Made by a program: the position numbers and the translations under genes. Shown here piece by piece: positions 35,691 to 48,000 of a DNA stretch of 64,000 nt. The DNA lies in assembly GCF_015832195.1 (NCBI RefSeq), contig NC_052030.1, positions 11,365,439 through 11,429,438 on the forward strand, written 5' to 3'. Source of the DNA: Motacilla alba alba. Lineage: Eukaryota > Chordata > Aves > Passeriformes > Motacillidae. Within the stretch, counting starts at the first letter, position 1. Every line of letters begins with the position of its first letter. Below the pieces are notes generated by a model that was not told the DNA's origin, did not search any database, and saw only the letters and a list, made by a program, of their open reading frames with translations.

Positions 35691-36152
35691 GCACTTAAAG
35701 GGCCCGCGCGCGCAGAGCGCGCCTGGCTGAGCTCTTAAAGGGCCAGCGCACCTTGCGCGGGTTCTTAAAGGGCCAGCGCACCTCCTGCTGAGCTCTTAAA
35801 GGGCCAGCGCACCTTGCACGGGTTCTTAAAGGGCCAGCGCACCTTGCGCGGGTTCTTAAAGGGCCAGCGCACCTTGCGCGGGTTCTTAAAGGGCCAGCGC
35901 ACCTCGTGCTGAGCTCTTAAAGGGCCAGCGCACCTTGCGCGGGTTCTTAAAGGGCCAGCGCACCTTGTGCTGAACTCTTAAAGGGCCAGCGCACCTCGTG
36001 CTGAGCTCTTAAAGGGCCAGCGCACCTTGCGCGGGTTCTTAAAGGGCCAGCGCACCTTGTGCTGAACTCTTAAAGGGCCAGCGCACCTCGTGCTGAGCTC
36101 TTAAAGGGCCAGCGCACCTTGCACGGGTTCTTAAAGGGCCAGCGCACCTCGC
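35690..36152. repeat. 30/31-bp minisatellite, about 15 copies
   Basis: Each unit contains CTTAAAGGGCCAGCGCACCT. Two main tails follow it: a 30-bp type (TGCGCGGG or TGCACGGG) and a 31-bp type (CGTGCTGAG, or TGTGCTGAA). From 35731 the order of tails is A B A A A B A B' B A B' B A, then a diverged last unit, so the A-B'-B triplet (about 92 bp) is itself duplicated. A diverged copy lies at about 35690. It is probably inside ARL6IP4 intron 1, next to the CpG island. Confidence 0.96.
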
Positions 36153-36159
36153 GTGTCGC

Positions 36160-37399
36160 AGGCTCCCCGTGCCGGGGCTGAGGGCAGGGCCAGCCCCCGC
36201 AGCCGCTCGGGGCCGGGCCGGGCGGGAGGAGTCGCTGTGGGCCCCGCCCGGTGTCAGGGTGGAGGTGAGGGCCCGCCTGGGGCACAGCCAGCCTGGGGGG
36301 CTGCTGGGGCGGATTTGGGATTTGTCCCCGGGATGCCGCAGGCTGAGCCCAGCCCCAGATGCACGATCCTGCTGCTGAGGTGTGTAACAGGGGGGGTTTG
36401 TCCTGCTGCCGCAGCCAGAAGGGAAAGATCCGAGTCCCAGACGCTGCCCCAGCGAGGCCCTGGTGCGAGGGGCAGCTGCTGGGCGTGTGGAGGGCTCCCA
36501 TCCTCTCATCCTCTCATCCTTCGTGGTTGTCATTGGTTCTGGGGTTTTTTCCTGATTGAAATTTCCCTGTGGAGATCAATCAAAGGTCTGATTCGCTTGG
36601 GAGCAAATCCAAATCGCTGCCTGGGAATGTTGAGGTGGTAAACAAACAATTGATGAAATGTGGTGGTTGGAAGGTGGCTGTGAGAAAGCGTTTCCCAGCT
36701 CCTGCTCTGCCCACGGTGCCAGTTTGTTTTTTAAATTAATGAGAGCATGGATCACGCTGGCCTGGGGCTGCCGGCATCCCTGGGGCTGATGGACGGGGCA
36801 GCAGCTCAATGCATCATCTGTTTTCTAAGAGTGAATTAGAATATTAAAAATTCATCCTTCCCCTTGGCTGGTGCTGCTCGCAGCATTCTCAGTAACGGGG
36901 TGACTGACTCGGGGAGGACATTTTGTTCTGCTGGCTGGGGCTGCCGTGTCCATCAGCCCTTGCCTGTGTCCATCTGTGGTGCAGCTTCTCCTGCTGGCTC
37001 CTGGTGCCATGGGGTGATCGTGGGGTGACCGTGGGGTGACCACGGGCACAGCCCTGCTGCAGACACAGCCCCATGGGGTCAGCTCGATCCTCCAGGGACA
37101 AACAGCAGGAGCGCAGGGAATACCTGCTGGAAGGTTTTCCTGGTGGAAAACCTGCCTGGGGACACTTGTCTGAGGCAGCTGAGGGCTGTCCCTGTGCCAG
37201 CTCCCTGCCCTGTTGGCTGGTGGAATTCCCGAGGCTGTGATGGGAGATGAGCAGAGCGGGTGTGAGCAGGGAGGGAGTTTACCAGGAGCAGGTTTGCCGG
37301 GGCTGTTGGCTCAGGCTGGAGTGAAGGATTTTGGAGCTGCTGGGCAGGGCTGGTGCCCCCGTGGCTCTGATGGGAGCCTCCCTTTCCCCCTTTCCCCAG
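36160..37399 (+). other. ARL6IP4: Region upstream of the first ARL6IP4 coding exon (probable intron 1)
   Basis: GC-rich at the left (36160-36350) and unremarkable after that. A short repeat (CCTCTCATCCTCTCATCC) is at about 36500. No coding exon, no transposon family recognised. Ends at the acceptor before 37400. Confidence 0.5.
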
Positions 37400-37407
37400 G
37401 AGCTGCC

Positions 37408-40214
37408 ATGGCCCACGGCCGCTCGCGGAAGCGCTCGCGGAGCCGGAGCAAAAGCAACTCCCGGAGCAGGCAGGAGAGGAAGGAGAAGAAAAGGAGGAAG
37501 AGCAGCAAGGACTCGCGGCAGGGCAGCAGCTCTCCACTGAGGAAGAGGATCTCTGGCTCTCATGGACACAGCTCCAGCCTGGCAGCAGCCAGGGAAGGTG
37601 GGGAAGGCCCCTGAGCCTTTGCTGACACCACACGTCCCTGGGGCAGGGGCAGAAGAGGGTCCCTGGTTTTAGTTGGTGTCTGTCACCTTGTCCTACACTT
37701 TGTGCCCACTTTGGTCTCGTTCTGGCAAGGGCAGAGCCCTCAGCCCCTCCATGAGCTGCCCTGGTACCACGGAGCATCCTGGGTGAGCGTGGGCACAGGG
37801 GAATTCCAGGCAGGAAAGAAACCAGGCTGGGAGGGGGATAAAGCAACATCTCTGCTGCTGCAGGGCCAGGGCTGCTCCACTCACCCTCTCCTTGTGTATT
37901 GCAGAAAAGAAGAAGGAAGGAAAGGACAAAAAGAAAAGGAAGGCCAGTACCTCTTCCTCTGGGACGTCTTCGTCCACCAGCTCTTCCTCATCTTCCTCTT
38001 CCTCCAGCTCCTCTTCTGATGACTCCAGTGACAGCGACTCCAAAGTGAAGAAGAGTCAAGACAGCAAAAAAAAGCGAGTGAAACAGAAAGACAAAAAGAA
38101 GAGGAAGAAGAAGAAGAAAAAAATAAAGAAGAAATCAAAGAAGAAGGCAAAGGAGAGGGCTAAGGAGGAGAAAGCCAAGGGAGAAGAGGTGCCTGGCCCC
38201 TCGCTGGAGCAGTGGCAGAAGGAGTCAGTGGTGGACTCTGGGCCAGGTAACGAAGCTCTTTCCCCCCTGCTGGAGCCTGTGCTGGTCCCTTTCCAGCTGG
38301 GGTGTCTGAGGGAAGCAGGGCTGGGTACAGGGAGGAGCCCCAGGCTCTCCTCCCTCCTTTGTGTGGTGCCCACCTTCGAGCCACGCTCAGAGATTGGTTT
38401 GTAAAGTGATGGGATGTGGTTTGTAGATGGGAGCGGGGAACAAAGCGGTCAAATGGAAGGACACAGTCAGCTGTAAATCCTGGCAAGGCTGGTCCAAAGG
38501 GATGTGAAGTGTCCCTTTCTTCGTGAGGTTTGTCACCACACCCCGAGCACTGCCAGGAACCGGGTGTGGAATGGGTGCAGCCCTGGTGCTGTGCCCTCTC
38601 CTGGAGCACAGCTCTGACCGAGCCCTGCGCTCCAGTTCTGACAGACGAGCAGAAATCCCGGATCCAGGCCATGAAGCCGATGACAAAGGAGGAGTGGGAC
38701 GCGAGGCAGAGCGTCATAAGGAGAGTGGTGGATCCTGAAACGGGGAGAACCAGGTATGACCCTGGGGAAAGGGGAGATGGCTCTTCCATTCCCCTCCATG
38801 CTGAGCGGGCTGGGGGCCTGGAGGATGCCTGTCCATGGCACTGCAGCACCACACCTGAACCCCCTTCAACAGCCAAGGCCTCAGCCAACCCCTCACAGGT
38901 CCCCCCGCATCAGGCCTGGTGTGACTTACCCAGAAAGTGACACAATGACACCAGATCATTGCATTGTGCTGGGGCTTCACACGCTGGGCCGTGTCCCAGT
39001 ATCCCATTGCTGTATCCAGTTACCTTTCAGCTCCAAAGCCCTGGGCCCTGGTTAACACCCAGGTGGGAACGAGGAGCATGTGCCCTGTGGGGTTACAGAC
39101 AGCGATCAAACCCAAGTTCATTTAGCTGCCAAATAGAAATGACCCAGTTTTTAATAAACTGCATCTTCTCAGCAAGCAGCAAACGTCATGCTGAAGAGAA
39201 TTGGGTATGACAAGTGCAGTCTTAAAATAGAAGGCAGCCTGCAGGGCTCAGGGAGGTGTGGAACAAAGGTCGGTTCCCTGTAAGGCACGTAATGAAGACA
39301 ATTAAATTTCTGTTCATGTCTGGAGGTGTGAGCCGCCTCCAACACTGCTTGGAATTTGCTCAGCAAGATATTCCCTGGCCTGGCTGCATTTCAGGCCCAA
39401 ACTGGCTCCTGTTCCTGAACGGCTTTGCAGTTTCCTGGGGCAGCCAGGACCACACCTGAATTCTATGAAAAAAAGAGGAGGTTTTGCATGGGTTGAAGCA
39501 CTGTGGATTGTAGGGCGACAGGGGATGCTTTCATTAGGAGTGTTTTGCTGTGCCAGTGTGACTGACTGCACACAGCAGGCAGTGCCCACAGCCCGGGGCA
39601 GAGCCAGCTGGCCCTCAGTTCTCAGGGGAGCTCTCCTGTCCTTGCTGCAGCGTGGTGACACTAATCCCATGGGAGCACTGGCAAAGCCTGCTGTGCTGTT
39701 TAGGCTTGACACAAAAACAAAGTCACAAAATGCAATGTCAGGGTGGGTCAGCACTGGCCGTGCCTGGAGCTGCCTCAGCCCAGCACCTGCTCCTGGGTCA
39801 GGGGGAGCTGGGGCACAGAGGAGCCCTCGGGGTGGGGGTCAGCACCTGTGCAGCTGCAGGAACTGGCCAGTACCCTCAGGGCTCCTGGGCCTGTGTTTGT
39901 CTTTCAGGCTCATTAAGGGGGACGGGGAAGTCCTGGAAGAAATCGTCAGCAAGGAGAGACACAAGGAGATTAACAAGGTAATGGGAGCTGGCCACCAGCA
40001 TGAGCTGCACGGGGTGGCTGGGAGCTGCTGCACCCAGCGGGGTTGTGTCTCCACCCTGGGGACAAGCTGAGCCTGGCAGCACTGCCAGGGCCCCCGGGGC
40101 GTGCTGGTGTCCTGCAGCCCTGGGCAGGCAGTGCAGTGTGCTGTGTGTCCCTTGCAGCAAGCCACACGTGGGGATGGGCTGGCCTTCCAGGTGAGGACGG
40201 GGATGCTGCAGTGA
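37408..40214 (+). CDS. ARL6IP4: ARL6IP4 (SRp25), SR-like nuclear protein
   Basis: Nuclear-speckle protein linked to splicing and first found as an ARL6 partner. Five coding exons: 37408-37597, 37905-38246, 38636-38753, 39908-39977, 40158-40214, all in phase; 258 aa. The amino part is Arg/Ser-rich ([18 protein letters not shown]). The second exon holds a long run of serines, an acidic patch (DDSSDSDS) and a strongly basic Lys-rich stretch ([19 protein letters not shown]), the expected nuclear-localisation signals. The conserved C-terminal part reads [20 protein letters not shown], then [20 protein letters not shown] and [19 protein letters not shown]. That block is diagnostic of the family. 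The ATG at 37408 is 8 bp into its exon and has a good context (GCCATGG). Some mammalian isoforms have a longer amino end; I see no matching sequence here. Convergent with PITPNM2. Confidence 0.93.
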
Positions 40215-41133
40215 GGGCAGCACCAGCCAGCCCTGGAGCCCGTCCTGCTGCCCCTGCCAGCCTGGGGGGAGCCTCTGCCTCTGGACCACGCAGCCAGCTC
40301 CGTGTCAAGATGTTCCCCAGGGGCCCTTCCAGCTGCTCTGTAAGTTACTGACTGGGAAGGAGAGTGACTTTATTGGCTCCTCTCCCAGTAAACAGCTTCT
40401 CCCCTCCCTGTCCCAGCTCAGGCCAGTGTGGCTCTAATGTACCTGAGCCATTCGCCCCGATGCTCCTCTGGGTGCTGGAGGAGCTCAGCAGCACCCAGGG
40501 GACAGCAGCTTGGGGGTGCTGAGCACCTCAGGGTGCTCAGGGCTTTGGGGGGCAGGAGCCAGTGCTGTGGCCAGGACAGGGTGTGTCCCAAGGCCACAAA
40601 ACACACAGCTGGCTGCCACTTCTTCCCCTCAGGGGCTGCCCATGGCCCTTTCCCTGTTGGATCTGGCTCCCAGGCCCCTTGCACTCACCGAGCCTGCTCA
40701 GAGAAGAGTGGCTGTGGCTCTGCTGAGGCTGCAGCTCCTCTGCACCCCTGAGTGCCACCCTCCACCGTGCCCCGGGGCTTCTCCCAGCCTTCCTGCAGCT
40801 TCACCTCCTCGGGTAGGGGAGCACTGACCTGGCACACTGCACTGGCATCTGTGCAGGTGTGCTTTGTGCAGGGGTGGCTTTGCCTTGCTCTCTGCTCCTG
40901 CATGCAGCTCGTGTCCCTTCCCCACAGCACAGGCCCTGGGCAGCGCTGGGGCTCTGGGCTTCTCAGGGCCTAGGGCTGCTCTGAAGTGAACACAGCAGCC
41001 TTTTCCCTTGTTGGGAAGTCCATAAATCTGCAAACTGTAAAAAAAGAAAAGCACAGATGGGTTAAAGGAAAATGGGCTCTGCAGGACTGATCTCCACAGA
41101 GGGTTTCCTCATTCTCTTCATGGCTGTAACCCC

Positions 41134-41139
41134 ATTAAA
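41134..41139 (+). terminator. ARL6IP4: Candidate ARL6IP4 polyadenylation signal (ATTAAA)
   Basis: First good hexamer variant after the stop at 40214. No AATAAA lies between the stop and this site on the plus strand; the next one is at 41442-41447. The assignment is an inference. Confidence 0.35.
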
Positions 41140-41228
41140 CTGGCTCCTGCTCACATCTGATGACTTGTCTGTTCCTAGAGTATTCCCCCACCCCAAAAAA
41201 AGCAGACAGAGAAACGCCTTCCCATTTC

Positions 41229-44200
41229 TTTAATCTGTGTAACTCACAATGGTACTGTACACGAAGCACACCAGGCATTGGAACGATGCACTAACAGCAA
41301 GGAGGAGAAGGAAGTTGTACAGAAGGTTTGCCACACACACGCGAGTCATCGGCACGGCACACGCGGGGCGGACCCGGCGCCCTCAGGATCCCCCCGCTGG
41401 TTCCCCACGCACAGCTGGTACCCCTAGAGCAATTTTTTATAAATAAAATATACTTAACATTGTTGGAATATAAAATTGACAGTCGAGGGTATCAACAGGC
41501 AGAGGGAGGGGACCGTAAGGCTTCTAGAACTAATAGGAAATGCAGCAAACAGTGGCGATACCTGAAGAAGGGGCTGCTACAGCAAGCACGGCGGCTGCTG
41601 GGAGGGTGGTGGTGACCCTTTGGCTGATTTCTGCTCTGGGCTCGTGCCCCCGACACTGTAAACGGTTTTTGGTATTAGGATTTCGCCTCATCTGACTGAG
41701 TGATTGAGCAAACCCAGGGAAACGACTGGGAGGGAACGCACGGGCTCCTCTCACTGGTTTTTGAAAAGACTTTGAAGGGACAGCGTCAGGTAGAAAGTCC
41801 GGCCTAAGGGTGCAGTAATATAAAAAGCTGCTTTTCATAAAAAATCTGAGCTCTGCAGCAGAGTTTGATTCCCATGGAAACGGAATAGCAACCCCAAAGC
41901 CCGAGGCTGTGTTGTGCTGATGTGCAGACCAGGACGTGGGCTGTCACCGAGGGCTGCCCAGACAACGGCCGAGGGAGGAGGACGAGAAACTTCCCATTCT
42001 CTCCTTTCCAAGCAAACAAGTTACTGCTAACAAGGATAAATTAGGTCTTCACCCTGACAGTGCCCCTTCAGTAAGGATGGAATATACATTCATCTTTCCC
42101 TCACCACGTCCAAGCGGATCCTCTTCCATAGACGTGGGAAGGCATCGGGTCACATGCACTGCTCTCCAGAACAGCTCGGGACAAACAGGTTATAAACACA
42201 GAGTTAAACTATTGCTATTGTTCTGTGAGTGCTGATCTCTGCTTCAGAGGGATGAGTGCCAGATGGGGGCGGCTGAGGATCGAGCGATGGAGACGGGGAT
42301 GGACTGAGTTGGTGAAGAAAAACTTAGTGGCATTATTTCCTGGTAACTACACCCACCTCCCGGGGTATTATTGCAGCAATAAAGGTCCTGCTCTACAATT
42401 GCTTCTCCGTGTTGGATCCGTACAATGGCAACGGATGGGGGCCAGGGGAAGGACCCGGGCAAGGTTCAAGAAGCTCAACAAAGGATGAGGACGGAGGTGC
42501 TGTGATTGTCAGGCTAACTGGTCAGGAGCTGTTTAAAACATGAAGTGATGGAGAGAGTGGGTATCATATTGCACTTCTGCATTCATTGACAGTTACATTA
42601 AACTTGGTCCATAAAATAATTGCTTTGTACATAATGCCTGAAACAAAAAAGCTACATTTTAAAAATATTAATAAACCCTGAAGGTTCCAGTCCCTCCAGA
42701 CAATTTTTTTTTCCTCTACATAAATAAATAACTTTCAATTTTATATATCCACTTTTTATGTTGAACATTTACATTCGCCTCTGTTTTACACTATCTACAC
42801 ATAAGAAAATGTGAACATCTCGTCAACTGGAAAATGTACAGGTCATGCCTCGGTTCTGGACTTGGAGGAAAGGTGAATTTTGCAAAGGCCATATCCAAAT
42901 TTGCAGAAATTATTTAGTGATGTGGTTTGGTGACTTCACAGGATGGATTGTGGCTTGGCTTCCTACTCAGATGGCATCAGTTTGATGGAACATTCGGCTA
43001 GCAAAAAGCTGGGACAAATTCTCATTGTTTTCAAACCCAGTAAAAGCTCTGGATGTACATTCAGAAAGAGCCAAGCTGAGTCAGCAGAAAGGGAAGTCAG
43101 TTTCTGGTAACAAAAAGTCATCAGGTACATTCTGTACTTGGATAATACCAAAGAGAAGCGGTTAAACCTTTTGCAGTCGGGTCTGAGCGCTCCAGGGGCT
43201 CGGATGCCGGCGGCAGCTCCGCACTGCCCCTGCTCTGCCTCGGCCTGGACCCTCCACAGCACGAACACATGAGTTGGGTGAGCTGGATTTGCCCACCGTG
43301 GGCCAGAGGCAGCGAGCAGAGCAGCGTTCACAGTGCTGTGTATCTCAGTGCGGCCGTCCTGCACCGTTCTTATTGAAACCGGTAAGAAAATGAAGCAGCC
43401 AGTCTAAAAAATTCTGTTATAAATAAGATCCTCGTAAGTAGAAAGTGATACAAAGACAGGAGAGTGTGGTGGGGAAAGCGGGGTTACACACAGTCAGGGA
43501 GGACTAGAAAATCTCCACGTGAAGAGGCCAACTGGAGTCTGTGAGTGGAACCCCTGTGTGGATGCCCCTCCACCCCGGGAGGCGTGTGCAAGGAGGGAAC
43601 CTTTGCTGGCCCCGGGAGGGACAGGACTGAGGGGCTTTTTGGCAAGCCCTGGCTCCAGGCACTGTTCTCTGTCCCTGTCTGGGTGTCACCGGGCTGCCAG
43701 CCCTCTGCCACGCGCCCGCCAGCTCGCTCCAGCAGCACAAACCCAGTGTCTCAGGCACATCACTGAGTAACACCCCAGAAAAATTAAGATATGGCCTTTT
43801 CTTAAGGTTGCCTGACATTGTTGGCACACTTCCTTACAGTCTCCTTACTGCTGGAAAAACTTCTGCACAGATTGTTTTGTTTTTTCTTTTAAATATATAC
43901 ATATATATATGTGTGTGTGTATATATGTATGGATATCCACACACACCCTGGCTTAGCAATATTTCATTGTCATGCACTACAAACACTGGTGTAGCTACAT
44001 GAGATGGTAACAGGTTTCCATTCTAAAAATCATCAGTGCAAAAAACAATGAGGTTTTACAGTTCAGTAACTATAGGTAAAAGAAGCGAGTCTAGTTCCCA
44101 TGAAAGCTGCTACTGAACTTGGAGAGAACCTGGGAAGAAAAAAGGTCTCCGAGGTGGACGTTGAGAGAGTCAGACCCTGCATTTGGATGAAAAGAACTGC

Positions 44201-45026
44201 AATGCCATCCAGCTGCTGAGTGCCTTCAGCTGCTTCCAAATATATGGTGGTTACTTGCTGGAAATAATACATAGCGAGACTATTTGGAGACTTTAACAGC
44301 AATTAAGTGTCTGAGGTTTGTAACAGCTCAAACAAAACAGCTTGTATTCCTCTTTTAATAGGCCAACACATTAAATTCCATCGGCTTCTAAAAGATCTGT
44401 TTAAAAAAATAACAGTAATAACAAGAACGACCCCGCTGTCTTGGGCGCGAATCTGCCGACATTCCGCCTCTGCCAAGGGCCTCGATGCAGCTTCAGCTTT
44501 GCACTGCACCAGCTCCTCGAGAAAGCGGCTGCACGTGGAGCTCTCTGTGCAGGAAAAGCTCTCGGTCGCTCTGCCTGGCACGGCCCACGACAAATCCCTC
44601 GCCGGGGCCGGGGGAGCGGCGTTACCCAACCCCAGAGCCCCCACCCGACTCCCGGGACAGCCCAGAACAAGCTCCCCCAGCCTCGTGCCCTGTTCCTGTG
44701 GCTCTGAGGACAGCACTCGGTCACCGTGTGGATGGCTAACAAGGCGAGGAGGCACCTATTTACAGTCACTGACCCTGGATGAGAGAAGGAGGCAGGAGAG
44801 AGCGCCGTCCTGATCTGGAGACCTGCCCCCAATTTCCAGCCGTTCCTCGGGCTCCCGCTGCAAGGCCTGCACGTTCTGCGTGGGGAACATCCCGTCTCTT
44901 CCCAGAACACCGTGTTATTAGAGTAGCACCATATTTACCCTTCCAGCCCGAAACTCTGGCCTCGTCCCTCTTTCCTTTTATCTTCTCCTCCGCTGGCCGC
45001 AGCTGACAATGCTGGCTCTGGCCTGG
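41229..45026 (-). other. PITPNM2: Probable PITPNM2 3' UTR
   Basis: About 3.8 kb, AT-rich in large parts, with no coding potential and no interspersed repeat that I recognise. ATTAAA on the minus strand at 41229-41234 (plus-strand TTTAAT) is a plausible end; another ATTAAA lies near 44353, and AATAAA lies farther out at 40366-40371. A TA/TG microsatellite is included at 43892-43930. Long 3' UTRs are known for mammalian PITPNM2. Confidence 0.4.
43892..43930. repeat. TA/TG microsatellite
   Basis: Alternating ATATATAC, ATATATATAT and GTGTGTGTGT runs followed by ATATATGTATGG, in the inferred PITPNM2 3' UTR. Confidence 0.9.
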
Positions 45027-48000
45027 CTACTTCTGCCCCAGGAGGCCAGACTCCAGCCGGGACGCGGCGCTGCGGCCCCAGCAGCCCGTGGCGATGCTCA
45101 TGCTCCTCTGGCTGCGCTCCCTGTCCCTGTCCTTGTCGCCGTCCGACTGGCTCTGGGTGCGCTCGGGCCGGTGGCCGGCCGCGGGCTGGGAGGAGATGGT
45201 GCGCAGCAGGTGGTTCCTCTTGCGCAGGAACTCGGCCTGGCTGGGCAGCCCGAAGCTGCCCTTGCGCAGCGCCATGCGCGTGGTGTTCTTGGCGGGGCGC
45301 GCGCGGTGGTTGTACTCCAGCTGGGCCAGGTGGGCTGCGTAGCCCTCCGTGATGAACTGCGGGGTGAGGGCAGGCGTTAGAGGGGTGGGACACGTTTCCC
45401 TGAGAGCCGCTGGCAGCCAGAGGTGTTCACTCTGCCAGGTTCTCTGGGGTCCCGGCCGTGGAACCGCTCAGACCCGTAATGTGACCCTGCCGCCTGGGAC
45501 AGTTCCCTGTTGGCCAGCTCTAGCTCAGTCAGCAGACTTGTGATGACCGAATTCCCACCTCCCTCCCACGGGAGGCCCTTGGCAGCACCTCCGGGGCTCA
45601 GCCAAGCTGGCTCTTACCTGACACTGGCCCTGCAGCTTCTTGGTGGGACGGCCAACGATGTAGATGTGCGTGGGCGGGAGGCTGATGGAGCTGTACACGG
45701 AGATGTCCTTGGTGGATCCGTAGGCTGCGTGGATCCTCATGTGCAGCTGGGGACAGAAAGCAGCACAGGGTGAGAACACACAGGCTCCCCACGCCGCTCA
45801 GCGGGCTTTGGGTTTTCAAATAGCGTTTGTGGGAATCTCAGGTCACTGGAACTAATGCAAGTTCCCCGCTGGATACTGAACCACCCAGGGAAGTGCTAAT
45901 TAACAGAGCTGGGGATGTTTACAGGCCGTGACAAGAGGAGTGACAGCAATACAAGAGCACATCTCCCCTTGCTGATCCACAGCCTTCCCTTGAGGTCTGC
46001 AGGGGGCAAGGATGCTGCACACTTCCCTGCTGTCACTGGGGGAGAGGAGCTGCAGACCTGTGCAGGAATCATTAGCCAGGAATGTTCCCCTCCACAGCCA
46101 AGCTGCTGTTACTTGCTGGGCAGAGGGAGAAGGGTCAGGCAGCAAAACCTGCTGCTTTTCAGGGATATCTCTGCCTCTACCCCAAGCAGAGAGCAGCTCC
46201 TGGACAACCTCTTCTGTAGTGGGCTGGAGGAGGGGCTGGCAGGGAAGGTGTGGACATTGGTGCCACCCCACACTGGCCAGCTTTGAGCCCAGAACCACAG
46301 GCCAGGGAGATGGAAAAAGAATTTCTGACCCTGGTCCAAACTTGTGGAGGACCAGAGAGCAACTGAGAGCCAGCTGCTCCCTCCACTGACACTCAGGCCA
46401 AAAAGGGAGCCTAAGAAAGTTAAGGACAGGCTTTTCCTGCTAATCAAGGCAGACCAAGTGCTTGGGACACTGGCAGCTCCTTTATCTGGCAGACACAAAA
46501 AACTTTGTTCTGTCTGGAGCTTCCCTGAGGCTCTGAGCTGAGCAATATCAGGACCTCCCAAGGGTCAAACGCCTGGAAGATCTCTATGGAGTCTCCCAGT
46601 AAAACCATTTCTGCAGCAGCTCCATCCCCTCTCAGCCCTGCTGTCCCCACCACAGGCAGCCAAAAAGCCACCAAGCAGGTGAAAAAAGGGCATGTGTGGG
46701 GGGAAGGGAGGCTCTACTGCCTCTGTTCCATTAGGGGTTTCAGGAGCAGTGATGAAATGGAGCAGTGCAGAGCAGAGGCAACACAATTTAACAGCACGGA
46801 CACTTTTGGAGAGCAATAAAGGAATGAAAATAAAATGAACAGATTAATCTTCCACTGCAGGTCACATTGCTGCCAAGAGACTGGTGCTGACAGTGGTGGT
46901 TGGACGAGGAGCAATCTAAACCCGTGCCACGCTCCCCTTTCAGCAGAGGCAGGCTTACGTCGGTGATGAGGGATTTCAGGAAGTTGGCCTTGTGCCGCAG
47001 CGGGTCGTGAACCAGCCCGTCGCAGAAGGACACGATCCCGTGGGGGAAGTTGTGCTGTGCTAACCACGCCACCACCCTCTGCTTCTGCATGTCAGGGCGG
47101 CCCGTGACATAGATAATGAGGTAGCCGAGGTCTTGCCAGTGCCTGGAAGGAAAGCCACGAGTCAATGGATTGCAGAGCAAGGCCGGTGTCAGATCAACTG
47201 CCCCAGGCCCTGCCCTGACCTTACAACGTCCACGGCCCCGGCGCGGACTTTGGGGTCGCTGCCCATGATGGAGACGCTGGCTGCGAAGGAGCCGTCGATG
47301 CTGAACACCACAAACTCCGTCCCCTTGGGCAGCACCGTGATGTAGCTGTCAGCAAACGTGTGGTCACCCCTGAGGGAAGGGATGCAGGTGTTTAGAGGCA
47401 TCAAAATATCCACAGGGCATCACCAGGACCTGCGGAGCACCATGAGCCCAAAGCAGCTCCCACATCTGACCCAAAGGCTCCAACAGTGATGCCACCCTCG
47501 GTTAGAGCAGGAACGGGCACTGTGTGAGGGTCTCTGTGTTCAAGTGGGGATGGATTAGCACTCCTTGGCAGCAGAGACTCAACAGTTACCCCCAGAAAAA
47601 CATTGCTGGGCTCGCCACCAAGAAGATGCTCCCCTCCTCCCCCTCCCAGAGCCCAGGACCAGCAGTGGAACTGAGCTGGAGCCCCTGGGCTGTGAATGAT
47701 CATGAGTACAAAGTCCTGTCCCTCAAGGACAAGTTTATGGTCTTTAAAATATGCTCAGTCGTGCAGTTTTGCAGATGGCCATGAGGCCCCGTGGTGCAGA
47801 AGACCTGCTCCTGCAGCGGGAGCTCAATTCCTGTGCTGGTGGTGATGCAGGAGCCAGAATAAAATGTGCATTTTCCCCTTACAGCTGCAGAGTACAAATG
47901 GCTTTGCCTCTGCTGCTGGCAAACCAGGCTCTGAGCCCACCAATTCCTCTTTGCTCCCCTGCAAGCCCCAGGCCCCTCACCTGACCACCATCTTGACGGG

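Noticed and set aside
35690..36152. Possible CRISPR-like array (regular repeats)
   Set aside because: Repeats are directly adjacent with no unique spacers, and this is vertebrate DNA; it is a minisatellite.
36039..36533. 164-codon minus-strand open frame with repeated WPFKSSA motif
   Set aside because: It reads through the 30/31-bp minisatellite; repeated peptides reflect the DNA repeat.
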